A stretch of DNA of 64,000 nucleotides from Pelecanus crispus (Eukaryota; Chordata; Aves; Pelecaniformes; Pelecanidae): NCBI RefSeq assembly GCF_030463565.1, contig NC_134653.1, positions 33,045,150 to 33,109,149 on the forward strand, read 5' to 3'. The notes beneath the pieces were generated by a model. That model was not told the DNA's origin and ran no database searches. It was given only the letters and a program-made list of their open reading frames with translations. Below, in pieces: positions 1 through 15,362 of this stretch. Made by a program: the position numbers and the translations under genes. Each line of letters opens with the position of its first letter. Within the stretch, counting starts at the first letter, position 1.

Positions 1-122
1 AAATAAAAATAGGCAATAGTGTGTATTTTTGAAAGGTCTCGGACCACTCTAGCTTGACTGTCTAAACCAGATTAAAAATGCAGCATAATCTTTTGCTTTT
101 ATGTCTGTCTTTATCACAACAG

Positions 123-3100
123 CACGTGTGCCTGTGTGGAATACTATGGGAAGGCTTTGGAATCCTTAATTAAACAAGTGAAAATAATGAGCATTCATGG
201 GAAAATGAAACACAAGCGTAACAAGATTTTTACTGAGTTTCGGAAGCTCCCAGGGTAAGAACATAGGAATACGCTTAGCCAGGCAAAAGTAAAAGTAGTA
301 AGGGATGCGTAATTTTGTCTGACAATATTTTTCTGCCACTTAAGTGGGGAAGAGTGGCGTTGTGCTGAGGAGAAGGATGCTGGTAGCTGGTTCTGAATGT
401 ATTTATAACAACACAAACCATGCTTAGGCACTCAAAGTATGATCACAAACAAAGTGAAAATGTGACTGGAAGCATGTCCAGCCTAATTTAGATAATCCAT
501 GAGGCAGCATGGAAGGTGCAGGGACATGGATTTAGGATACCCTGCAGCCCGGGACCTCTGCAGTTTGCTGTGCTTGCTGGCCAAGCATATGCACTATGAA
601 GGCCATCGTTGCTGCTATCTGTGCTACTATTTTAACTGGGCGCACTCTACTGTCGCATGCTACAACCGCATGTTAGCTGTGCTGTATAAACGTACCATCA
701 GTAGGGAACTGGTAGTGAAAATAACCTTTTCCTGATTGGTAACCAGGGTGGAAACCCAGGATACTATTTTATTAGTATACGAACAAGAATATGGCAACAC
801 GATGCTGTAATTTACCTGCAGAGAAGTGTTCTTTCTCAGCTTTGCAGGAAGTTGTTAAGAGACTTTTGCCTCGTTAGCTGTCATTTTTTATTGCGTGGGA
901 CCCAAGTTTTAGCATCTTATAAGAAAAATAATTACCAGCAGACTGGAGGAACAACTGTTTAAAATAGCATGTTAAAATTGTCAGTCTCTTAAGTCTTTTA
1001 TTAAAATGTTTATAGTATTATGTTCAGCTGTGGTGGATGCGATGGTGATTTAAAAATAGAACTTGTAATAGGGAATCAATTTTTTTTCTTAGTGATATGT
1101 TGGCTGTAATATAAATCAACATTCCTTTTCATAATGTTATATAGCGTTTTAGTTGGTGAAAGCTGCAACTACCTTTATAATATTTGGTCTCTTTTCAAAA
1201 AACAAATGTTTTAAAAAGTTTTGTTCCTCGTTCTCCAGTGTAGATGCAGAATACACAGCCTGGGGGAGATTGGCTCTTCTCAAATGACAGTTTAATGAAA
1301 ATACGCTGTTTCTTCTTTCTAGTGGCATTTTAGTTTGCACCGATGTGATGGCTCGTGGCATAGACATTCCAGAAGTACACTGGGTTTTACAGTATGACCC
1401 ACCTAGCAGTGCAAGGTACAACTTCAGATCTTACAAACCTTTACTCTACTTGTGGTCATGTTAGTATACTGCTAAGATATAAATTGAGAACACACAACTG
1501 CAGAAAACACGTTTAATCACTGCCTGGAAGTTAGTCTGAGTGAACACACAAAATAATGCATGGACGGGGGGGTTTGCAACACTGCAGTTTTTGTTGTAAC
1601 TGCTGTGAATTGAAATGACTTTGTCTTGTATGTGCGTGAGTCAAATGGGTGGTCGCCACTTATGTTTGTGTGAAGAGGCGCTCTGGTGTAAGGCTTGGTA
1701 TGAGAGTATCAGAGAAATAACGACAGCTGAGACGCTAGGGGGAATGAGAACAGAGATGAGAGTGGGGACAGAGCCCTTCAAGTGGGGACAGAGCCCTTCA
1801 AGGAATGGTACGCTGAAAGTTCACACAAAAGGTGCTTTTCCATGTATTTTAACTTCCAATGTCATAATTCTCCCTACAACTTGCTTAAACTCCATCCCCA
1901 AAACAGACGCCTCTTGTTTTAGTGTACAGTCCTAACAATTCAGTGGGACTGCCACGTCTTGCATTTTAGTGATTCCTGCTGGTTTAGTTCAAAAGTATAT
2001 GGTACTCTGTTTTCCATTCCATCAGATTGTCCCTTTTGCTGTCTTGTCTAACACTTTAAGATCAGACCGAGCATCTCTTGTTAAGTTAGCTCTGTGTTGT
2101 GTTGTTTCAGTGCCTTTGTGCATCGGTGCGGTCGAACAGCACGGATTGGCAATGTAGGCAGCGCACTTGTGTTTTTGCTTCCCATGGAAGAATCTTACAT
2201 TAACTTTCTCTCAATCAACCAAAAGGTTAGTAGACTTTTATTCTACCCCAAAGCAGGAAAGGGCAGGCTTACTGATAGAGGAGTTTTGAAATCAGAATTT
2301 GTAGAACTTAAGGTCATATGCATAGATAACGTTTTAGCAGAGGTGCATAGTTAAAAAAAAAAAGACGAGCTGCTTATTAATCACCGAATGCAACTTTCTG
2401 TTAGAACACGATTGCTCCCCGTGTTACCTACCAAATTTGGAATAGGAATACATGATGTATTGAAGTAAGGAAAGGCTTTTCATGTCTAAGGGTGTGCAAG
2501 ATTGAGCATTTCCAGAAGGACAGCGCCGGCTTACACTCCTACCCCAACCCCACCACCCCCAGTTTATACACTGCACCCTCTGCGCTGTTTATTTCTAAGA
2601 GATAATTTCCCGTGCCAGGCCCTGCATTTGTGGGATTAATTGTATAAATTCTCTATAGAGGCTTGTTAATGAGAACGCAGCTTGATAAGGTGTGAGATGA
2701 AGATGTTGCCTCTCTTGAGCTGCAGCGTGCGAACTCTTCTGCTGGGCTAGGACAACCGCGTGTGGGGCTGAGCGGTGAACTAGTGTGTTGAAATGACCAA
2801 GTAGAAGCGGGAAGCTGACTGAAGATTAACTGGGGAAGAAGTATGTGTTTGAAGTTTCACAGTGCATTTGAAATCATTTGGCTGAGCTTTTCCTTTGTTT
2901 TGTATTTCTTCTCTGGTTTTCAGTGCCCCATGCAGGAAATGAAACCACAGACAAACGTGTTAGATCTTCTTCCAAAACTGAAGTCTATGGCCCTCGCTGA
3001 CAGGGCAGTGTTTGAGAAGGGGATGAAAGCATTTGTGTCTTACGTCCAGGCTTATGCCAAACATGAATGTAACCTGATCTTCCGAATAAAAGGTAATTCC

Positions 3101-4324
3101 CAGCAGGGGCTAGTATCTTTTACTGTTCCTTTCAGAAGACAGTATTTGGTTTGGCAAAAACCACAGTGTTATTGTCTGCAAGCTTCAACTGCTGGTTCCT
3201 GTTCTCAAAGTTACTTTCTGCTGCGTCAGATTCTGACAAAACTCCTATTTTTTTCAAGCAACTTGTTTCTCATCGTTTTCAAGAGAAAACATTTAATTAT
3301 GTCAGTTTTGGTCAAAACTTACTAAGCGTAAATAAAAATGACTTAGTATTGTTACTAGTATTAAGTATAGAATGAAAACAATACAATAAGATCATGTTCT
3401 TTTCTGTGACTTGCTAAATGTCCTGGCTTTGGCTGGGATAGAGTTAAATTAACATTTTATCGAGCAGGAAACTGACTTTGTAATGTTTATTTTAACAGAT
3501 CTGGATTTTGCTAGCCTCGCCAAAGGTTTTGCATTGTTAAAAATGCCAAAGATGCCTGAACTAAGAGGAAAATCTTTTCCAGACTTTACTCCAGTCACTG
3601 TTAATACAGACTCCATTTCATTTAAGGATAAAAATAGAGAAAAACAGAGACAAAAGCAATTAGAACAACAAAGAAAAGAAAGACAGGAAAATGGAGGGAA
3701 AAAGAAATTAATAAAGAACAAGGCCTGGTCAAAGCAGAAAGCCAAGAGGGAGAAGAAAAAGAAAATAACAGCTAAAAGGAAGCGTGAAGAGGTAAACTGA
3801 ACCCATTCTATTAAACAGCGTGTGATTACTGTAGCATAGCTACATATTTTCAAATGGCTGAGCGCCATGGGATTTTAATTTGATAGAATTGATGACTGTA
3901 AATTAACTTTTCAGGACCTTGACAGGCAAAGCTTAAAAAAATTATAGAGAAGCTTTTTGAAGCCAAACACTAAACCGACTTCTTGGCACTCTGATGCTAG
4001 TCAATAATGCTGCCAGCACAGGTAGCATAGATTTTAATTTCTCACAGGTGCAGCAGTGTGGTATGATGGTGGATGGTACTTGATTTGTGTTCAGCTGTAT
4101 AAAATGAAAGCCTTTTGGTGTTGTGTTTTAACTTACTATTTTTCAACTGTCAACAGGGCTCTGATATTGAAGATGAGGACATGGAAGAGTTACTGAATGA
4201 CACTAGACTCTTGAAAAGATTAAAAAAAGGAAAAATTAGTGAAGAAGAGTTTGAGAAGAGACTAACAGGCAGCCAGAGTAGACTCAAAGCAGAAACTGTT
4301 GCTGACACAGAGTCTGAAGGTTGA
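123..4324 (+). CDS. DDX55: DDX55, ATP-dependent RNA helicase (3' part, last six coding exons)
   Basis: Coding exons are 123-254, 1323-1415, 2111-2225, 2924-3092, 3499-3791 and 4157-4324 (stop TGA 4322-4324). Phases join without error and give the last 322 residues. The protein is a DEAD-box helicase of 60S ribosome biogenesis, nucleolar by family knowledge. Visible parts are the second RecA domain with motif V ([15 protein letters not shown]) and motif VI ([10 protein letters not shown]), then the C-terminal extension of this subfamily ([20 protein letters not shown]). A lysine-rich basic tail follows ([20 protein letters not shown]), then an acidic end ([19 protein letters not shown]). All of this matches remembered human DDX55 nearly residue for residue until the last ~20 residues, where the tail diverges. 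The N-terminal half, with the Walker A and DEAD motifs, lies left of the window. Introns 255-1322, 1416-2110, 2226-2923 and 3093-3498 hold nothing else I can name except a 20-bp tandem duplication. Confidence 0.97.
1761..1800. repeat. 20-bp perfect tandem duplication
   Basis: AGTGGGGACAGAGCCCTTCA occurs twice without a mismatch (1761-1780 and 1781-1800) in a DDX55 intron. It looks like a simple replication-slippage duplication and has no evident function. Confidence 0.9.
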
Positions 4325-4368
4325 CAGTTATTCTAACCACACTTTTACTTAAAATACTGCCTATTTCA

Positions 4369-4374
4369 ATAAAA
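4369..4374 (+). promoter_or_regulatory. Poly(A) signal of DDX55
   Basis: A canonical AATAAA lies 45 bases after the DDX55 stop codon. The 3'UTR would therefore be very short, ending near 4390. EIF2B1 comes in from the other side. Confidence 0.8.
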
Positions 4375-4833
4375 CTGTATTTTTATAACAAAATAATGAT
4401 GCACAGAACAGAATTGATCTACTTTCTTCATAAAGAGACCTGGTATACATAAAGACATACAAACAAGTCTGCAGTTAAGAACAAAGCTAAAAGCTCTCGT
4501 ATGGCATGGCAGGAGCTGCAGAATTCCATTAGCAGCCTTGTGCATTTCTTCATTTTGGTTTTTTTTCAGGTACGTATCACAGATTAGTAAGTAACAGCAT
4601 ATGCCTCAGAATGAATTTGAATACACCATAAGGTATTTTATTTTACAATATCAAAATACTCCACTCATCTTTAAAATAATTTATTTTAGGTCTTTAGAAG
4701 CTGTAGTAACTTCTGGATTTTTTTTTTTTTAACAGTGGTCCATCCACATGTAATGTTTTGCTTTAAAAACTCAAGAAGGCTGACAATTACATTAGTCCTT
4801 ATCATATCGTCTCCTTACCACGTCCATATAACT

Positions 4834-4887
4834 TGTATCATCTTCCAAGTTCTTACAAGTGTGACAGTCATTGGAAAAGATGATACA
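4834..4887 (-). other. Inverted repeat (stem-loop) in EIF2B1 3'UTR
   Basis: The 11-base arms TGTATCATCTT (4834-4844) and AAGATGATACA (4877-4887) are perfect reverse complements. CCA and TGG just inside them can extend the stem past a two-base bulge, around a loop of about 24 bases. It lies 22-75 bases after the EIF2B1 stop codon on the minus strand, so it would form in the mRNA. Confidence 0.6.
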
Positions 4888-4908
4888 TTTTGTACACAGA
4901 GTCCTGTG

Positions 4909-7900
4909 TTACAGATAGAGTTTAATAAGTTCATCACTGACAGCTGATGGAGTCAACACACCGAGGTCTGTGAACAGTAATGTAATTAGTGATGGTGATG
5001 TGTAGTCAATCCAGGGATGCTCCTCTGTCAGATTCTGACTTGTTTTCAGAGTGTCTGCTTTGTACTAGAAGGAAACAGAGACCGTTAGTTATTACATAGC
5101 TGCAAGTTAAAACCTCTTTTGGGTCTTGAACAGATGTTTGTGGTAAAACTGAAGGAAGTCAGTTGCTTTAAAATGAGGCATAGGCTGGTGCCACCTTGGT
5201 TTCAGCTGTTTTGTCTTCTTTATAAAGTACAATTTGTAGTTCCGAAGTGTACCGATTTAACTGTTTTTTGCCCTCAGCTGCTCCTGTGCCCCAAAGGAAC
5301 CGCTTTAGGAACTAAATGTTAGTGTTAGGACAAATTATGGATGTTTGACACGTGACTGTAACATGGAGCAACTCTGTATTATGTAAAGTAAGCTACAGTA
5401 GAGAGATCGAGATAAATGAAGACATGCTTAGATGAATGTTTTTCATAGACACGTAAGTGTACATCTTAGCTGGTTAAGAAGTAATTTTAATTTCTCTTAC
5501 CTTAAATTTATCTGGGACGTCCTGCTGATTTAGAGGGAAAAGTCTTACAAACTTGAAACTTTCTGCTACCACATAAAATGGCTTATTCTGAGCTTTGGCA
5601 CACACAGCAATTTGATTAGTGCCGATCTGTGGAGACAGATGGAAAACAACACGCAGACTCAGTGCTAGAGTGACATAATATTGTCCAGTTTCCAACAATA
5701 ATTAGATGTTTACTGGGTAACGTCCAAATAGAAAAGGTTTTTCAGAAATCTTTGAATTATTCAAAGAAACCAAACTTTAAAAGTCTAGAGTTTATAGAAT
5801 GATGTAGTAAACTCACTACCTATTACCTTGTTAATAATGCCTCCGCTTTCAACTACACCTTCAGCACCAACTAACACCAGGTCCACTTTCTCCATAATGT
5901 AGCTGTTCAAAGCAGGAAAAAAAAAATCCAAGTCTTACTGGGTAGTATGAAAAATGACTTGCTGAACAGAACAGAAATTAGTAATTCAAATAGTCTTTCA
6001 CTTTTCTGAACTAATTTAATCTGACTATGTAAGTCCACATGCTGTTACACATCCTTGGAGTTAGTTTTCATCTGCTTCCCTGGCAGGAATATTAAGTAAC
6101 CTTATCTTCTCCAGGCACACCTGACTTTGGCAATTGTGTAAACGCTGGAAGAAGCTGAAATCTGACTAGGAAAGATACTCAGTTACAGGAACACGGGTGT
6201 CTGTGATAAGATACTACCTACACGGTGAAGTGTAGCTGCACTGTGATAACCTTGGCCAAATACGTAGGATGCTCCTCATCTAATCGCCCTTTCTTTACAT
6301 CCCTCCAATGTGTTTTGTTAATGGAAAATACAGATCTAAAAAGAAACCACTAACTAAGTGATTTGGATAGACTTAAGGTGTTAAACAGAACTTGTAGACT
6401 TGTCCACTCAAGCCACTGTCTTCCCTAAATTAGAGGTGCCTTGGCAAACATTGTCGTGGAGGCAGTCTCTCAGGCATTTTGCACTTAATGCAAGAAGTGA
6501 GGTTTGGATTTATTATAGTTCTTTTTTTTCTCGTATTTTTTACTTATACCAAACAGTGGTAATTTAGCAAATAGCTTAAGAAACCCCAAAATGACAACAC
6601 CTATGCAAATTAGGGAAAAAAATGTAGCCTTCCTGCGTAGCACCTCAGTTTTTTTGGTTTTTTTTGTAGATATCCCCAAGTTCTACACTTAGGTCTGACT
6701 CCATTTTTCATTCTAACATGCAAACATCAAATACGTGTTTTGTAGCAGGCGTATTCTAATCGTGCACCTAAAGGTGTAACTTGTTTAGCTTGTTTGATGA
6801 CTATGACAAACTAAATAACAACCTCTGTAGTTTGAACAAGCTTCTAGGAAACTTAGATACAATACTATCAAAATAAAATTGTGATGAACAATACTAAGAT
6901 TTAATGATCAAGCTTACCCAACTGCAGCATCCAGAATCACAGTCACAGGAATGTTCAGCTTCCTCAAGGCTTTTGCCATTTTTTGCCTATTAAAAAAAAC
7001 ATGTTTGAAGCTTAAAAGTCTTTTCTTTAAAGAGAATGCTAGAAAAACACTGTCTGAAAGACTGAAACCCATGACTTCCCATGTTCCCTTGCCTGTAGTT
7101 CTGTTTTTTTTCTCTAATAGAAAATAAGTTCTTGTGTAGAAATGGAAACAAACAGATTACAACAAACCCAACAAAAGTAAAGTCACTTTGTTTTAGCAGT
7201 CAAGAATTACAGCTACAGACAGATGAGTCGGTGAACTATTAAGATGACAGATTACCTAAACTGTCTCAGCTCTTCCATCAACAGGGTGTAAGAAACAAGA
7301 AATAAAGGATGGGGTGAATTGCTAGAATTTATTTCAGTGGCTAGAAGTTATTTCAGTGAAGCTGGAAAATCGTATGTACTTTACTTAACATCCTTGATTC
7401 TAGTGAAAGACTGGTTAGCGACATATATTATAGTTCACTTACACAACAGCGTTATGCTCTGAAGAGGGAAAGTTTGCTCTCTTGCTATCAGTAATACACT
7501 TTATTTGGCATCTTCAAACAACGCTGTTAGCCAAATGTTTTACTTTTCTACGCTTAATATAGTACTGATTATTTTAGCCTACTTTTGAAACAGACAACTA
7601 GAAATCAGTTGTCTCCCATTTCCCCAGGAAAATGTAGGATGCCTGGCACTACCTGAAACTTTGTAAACCTTTGAGGAAAACCTAGGTAACACTGTTATTA
7701 GAATATTTAATATTGGAAATTACTATTTTTTTTTCACTTGTCCAGAATAATGTGATATTATTAGTGACGGTTACCATTTAAAATGCTGCAAACAAGCATA
7801 GCAGCTTTTCTTAAGGTATGACAGATTTGATGCTAGCTGTAACTTACCCTGTTAACCAACATAAAACACAAATTAATGAGTACTTGCCCTGCTTGATCTG

Positions 7901-9107
7901 GCTGTGACTCAGTAACATAAACACTGAATCGCTTCTTTGACTCAACGGCTGCTTCTAACACTCTGAGGACCACTCTTGAGTAGGCATGTGTCAATATTCG
8001 CTGTCAAAAAAGAAGTAATCAGACATTACTTTTTGCTGAGCTTTGGGAAACCTTTACTTTTGTTAAAGGTGTCACGGCTTTTACTTCACACAACTGTGCA
8101 TTGACACTAAATAATAATGTACGTCACTTATACTCTACAAATCGTAGGATAGGTGGACTTGATGCGGCCAAGGGGTGATGATCTAGTACTTTAAATGGAA
8201 CCTTGAAGTTGTGACTCCTCAGCACCTCTTAGACCACAAGTTAAAGTTGGATTGCATGGGAACTGAAGCGTGGGGGGCAGACAAAACAAAATGAAGCGAT
8301 GAGCGATGTTACGCCTATGTACTTGCAGAAGCCACCATCAGACAATACTGTTGTCAATGTTAATAAACTCCCCTCCCCTTCTGTTTTGCCGTTACCGCAA
8401 GCAGCAGAGCAACAGAACAAGAGTGACCCTGCCTCGGCCTACTTACGGCACCATCCCTGATGAAAGGATGACACAGCTTGGCGATTTTGTTCCGAGAGAG
8501 AGAGACTTTCGTCAGGAAGATCTCCCCGCGCTCGATCATGATTTCTTTGCACTTGGAGTAGTCCTGGAAAACACGGCGATGTCCGCTGTGAGGCTGGAGG
8601 GTCCCCCCGCAGGCAGCGTGGCTGAGCAGGGGCAGAGCCCTTACCGAGTACTCCAGGGAGGTGAGGCTGATGAAGCGCAGGAAGAGCTCCCCGCCGGAGC
8701 TGACGGCCACCGAGGAGTCCACCCGAGACAGGGTGTTGATGGCGGCCAGGAGGCTGCTCCGCAGGCCCTGGATGGTCTCCCCTGCAGAGGCAGAGGGGGG
8801 GCGGTCAGGGCAGGGCCGGGCCTCCCCGACACCGGCCTCGCCGCGGGGAGACCCGGGGCACAGGGGACGCCGCGTCCCGCCCGGGGCCGAGGGGGGAGCC
8901 GGGCCCACCTCGGTCCTGCTTGAGGAAGCCCAGCAGCGCGCGGATGGCGGCCACGGCCGAGGCGACGTCGGGGTCGTCCCTCAGCTGCGCCCTGAAGGTC
9001 TCGATCAAATCTGCAAGGCAGCGGCGCGCGTCAGGCCCGGCCCGGCCCGGCCCGGCCCGGTGCCCCCCCGCCCCCCGCGCCCCTCACCCCTCACCGTCCG
9101 TGCTCAT
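4909..9107 (-). CDS. EIF2B1: EIF2B1, translation initiation factor eIF2B subunit alpha
   Basis: Nine coding exons on the minus strand: 9095-9107, 8909-9010, 8645-8781, 8447-8563, 7888-8000, 6918-6986, 5827-5902, 5501-5626 and 4909-5064 (stop TAA at 4909-4911). They total 909 bases, or 302 residues, against about 305 in mammals. The alpha subunit is the regulatory subunit whose homodimer bridges the two halves of the eIF2B decamer, the GDP/GTP exchange factor for eIF2 and the target of phospho-eIF2 inhibition. Diagnostic stretches are [40 protein letters not shown] and the C-terminus [20 protein letters not shown]. The start MSTDDLIETF replaces mammalian MDDKELIEYF; the first coding exon is only 13 bases. 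The intron after 7888 (genomic 6987-7887) uses a GC donor. The introns, including 5065-5500, 5903-6917 and 6987-7887, contain nothing further that I recognise. Confidence 0.97.
7886..7887 (-). other. GC splice donor (GC-AG intron) in EIF2B1
   Basis: Read on the minus strand, the exon 7888-8000 ends CAGG and the intron begins GCAAGT. The flanking exons join in frame (PDQAGQKMAKAL, as in human SQPDLSGKKMAKAL) only if this GC is the donor. The rest of the site matches the strong-consensus context typical of GC-AG introns. Confidence 0.9.
9034..9060. repeat. (GGCCC)n microsatellite
   Basis: Five uninterrupted GGCCC units plus a trailing GG in the short first intron of EIF2B1, inside the CpG island. 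Confidence 0.9.
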
Positions 9108-9259
9108 GGCGGCAGCCGCCCCGCTCCCCGCCGGGCCGCCGCCGCAGCCTCGCCTGCGCCTGGCGCTCTTCGCGTGACGTCAGCCGCTTGGACGACGTAG
9201 CGCCGTGCTTTAGCGTCATCTCCAGGCGCCGGGAGCAGCCGGCACCTCCGACCGGCGCT
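9108..9259. promoter_or_regulatory. Bidirectional CpG-island promoter of EIF2B1 and GTF2H3
   Basis: The start codons of EIF2B1 (minus, 9107) and GTF2H3 (plus, 9260) are only 152 bases apart, in the middle of a CpG-rich block running roughly 8560-9660. There is no TATA box. A palindromic CRE (9175-9182) is near the centre, and a half-site CGTCA (9214-9218) lies on the GTF2H3 side. On the minus strand an ATG at 9218 opens a frame that overlaps the EIF2B1 start out of frame. It would matter only if transcription began upstream of it. Confidence 0.85.
9175..9182. promoter_or_regulatory. CRE (ATF/CREB site), perfect palindrome
   Basis: TGACGTCA, the full CREB/ATF consensus, lies 68 bases upstream of the EIF2B1 ATG and 78 bases upstream of the GTF2H3 ATG. 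Binding is inferred from the consensus only. Confidence 0.75.
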
Positions 9260-13747
<4,488 letters not shown>

Positions 13748-15039
13748 CAACATTATGTAAATACATTATTACCTCCTCCAGTAATTCCATGAAATGGAAT
13801 ATATGTGAGAAATTGATGGCACTTTTTATTTGATACGAAAGAGAACTGTATGCAGTGTTACTACTTTTTTCTTAAGGGATAAATATTTAAACTGTATGTT
13901 TTCTACACAGCCCTTTAAGTAACAAATCACTGTATTACCATGTAACCTGTGCTGTTTTAAATACTAGTTCTTAATTCCAGAAGTTACAGCCTGTTAAGAG
14001 ACAGACCTTGTGAAGTAGAAGGTATTCTGGCTACGGCAAAGTTTCACACCTCCAAGTTCTTTTCAAAGCCAAGAAAACTCTTGATTCTTTTTGTAAGTTG
14101 GTGTAAAGGTAAGAATGACCGTTTCTGGTGTGTAGGATCAGAACCTTAGCCCTATGTTATTCAGGGGCTTCAACTTCTTGCTAGCTTTTTGCTAGCAATT
14201 TTTGGACTGAAACAGCATCAATTTCAAAATAAATGAACCAACATTTTCAAGATGGCTTAGAACCTATCTTCTCTTTTTTTTTTTTAAGATGCTAATCACC
14301 CTGCATGTGCACTTATGTGCATTTACTCACATTCCTTTGACTGTACTGTCTTTGTGGAAGTTCTTTGTCAATTGGATATCTCTTCATTCATCAATAAAAA
14401 GGCCCCCCTTTGTTTAAAATAACTTCCAGAAATGCAAGCTAGCTGGTTAGTCTTTAAGGTTGTATTTTGAAACTGGAAAACAAAAAATCTGATTCTATGT
14501 AATATGACAGCAGGCACACTTTTTTACTTTAGTATGTTGTTTTATGTCTGGCATTTGACAAGTAAGAAGGAAGACGCTTGGTGTTTTTAATGTCAGAACA
14601 TGAGGGTATACTGCGTACTTCTGAACATGGCTTTGGTTTAAACAAACAAAAACATCTCCCACTTTTAAAAGGTAACTGTATAATTTGGTGTTTTTACCTG
14701 TTGCTAGTAACTGATGTTATCCTGAAAGGAATGCAGAGTAATTGTTTCCTACATGGAAAAAGACTTTTTTTTTTTTCCCCCGAGGTGTAGACAGGAATTT
14801 ATGTCATGTTGTGATACTTCCATCAGGTTTTTGCCAATGTAACAGTTGTAGTAAGTGCCGGTCTTTTACTGGCTTGTTTGATTGCCAAAAGCCATTTTCT
14901 TTGAAGGCTGTATTTCTAATTTACTTTGTATAAAACGTTTGTAATAAAACCTTTTTCAAATGTGGTTAGGTATTGCTATAATAACGTATTTTTAAGGGTG
15001 AGCTACACGGCCTTCTTGCAATTTTCTGTGTGAAAGTGT
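13748..15039 (+). other. GTF2H3 3'UTR and alternative poly(A) signals
   Basis: After the stop codon the sequence is AT-rich and non-coding. Three AATAAA signals are present: 14228-14233, 14393-14398 and 14943-14948. The last is 415 bases before the TCTN2 start codon, so the longest GTF2H3 transcript nearly reaches the next promoter. No further gene was seen. Confidence 0.7.
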
Positions 15040-15281
15040 GACGGTAGGATCTGGCGCTACGTGCGGTGCCGGCGGGAGGCCACGGTCTGTGCGGAGTTAG
15101 GTGAGAAGATGAGGGGCAGGCTTTGTCTGGGCTCTCTTGCCTTGAGCCCGCCTTCGGCTGTGCGATGGCTCCCGTGAGGCAGCCCGGCCGGGCTCTGTGA
15201 CCGGCCGCGGGGCCCGCCGCTCCCCGCTCCGCTTTCCCCCTGAGGCGGCCGCGCCGCCCGCCGCGCTTCCCGCCCCTTCCC

Positions 15282-15295
15282 GTTGCCATGGCGCC
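15282..15295. promoter_or_regulatory. Imperfect X-box (RFX-like) in TCTN2 promoter
   Basis: GTTGCC-AT-GGCGCC fits the RFX X-box plan (GTNRCC, spacer of 0-3, RGYAAC) perfectly in the left half-site; the right half departs at two positions. It lies 68 bases upstream of the ATG of a ciliary gene, the kind of gene RFX factors control. This is a motif match only. Confidence 0.4.
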
Positions 15296-15356
15296 GCGCT
15301 GTCGCCCCAAGATGGCGGTCGGGCGGCAGCCGGCTCCGCGGCGCGGCCCGCCTTAA
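15288..15356 (+). other. Upstream ORF in TCTN2 leader (22 codons)
   Basis: ATG at 15288 in good context (GTTGCCATGG) opens 22 codons, ending TAA six bases before the TCTN2 start codon. A second in-frame ATG at 15312 is part of the YY1-type motif. Whether it is transcribed depends on the start site, which is unknown. Confidence 0.4.
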
Positions 15357-15362
15357 GACGCC

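Larger units (their letters stand above)
4325..4908. other. Convergent 3'UTR interval between DDX55 and EIF2B1
   Basis: The two stop codons are 584 bases apart. DDX55 has AATAAA at 4369. On the minus strand, reverse-complement AATAAA (TTTATT) occurs at 4637-4642 and 4680-4685, so the EIF2B1 message probably ends around 4600-4660. That leaves only about 200 bases between the two transcript ends. No other gene is visible here. Which EIF2B1 signal is used cannot be told from sequence. Confidence 0.65.
15040..15362 (+). promoter_or_regulatory. TCTN2 CpG-island promoter
   Basis: Base composition switches sharply from AT-rich to CpG-rich at about 15040 and returns at about 15660. Upstream of the ATG at 15363 there is a YY1-type motif, AAGATGGCGGTC (15309-15320), which in CpG promoters usually sits just downstream of the start of transcription. 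An X-box-like site, GTTGCCATGGCGCC, lies at 15282-15295. No TATA box is visible. Confidence 0.75.

Noticed and set aside
499-735. 78-codon frame in the first DDX55 intron of the window
   Set aside because: It is cysteine- and histidine-rich but without ordered zinc-finger spacing, has no acceptor or donor at its ends, and DDX55 exons join in frame without it.
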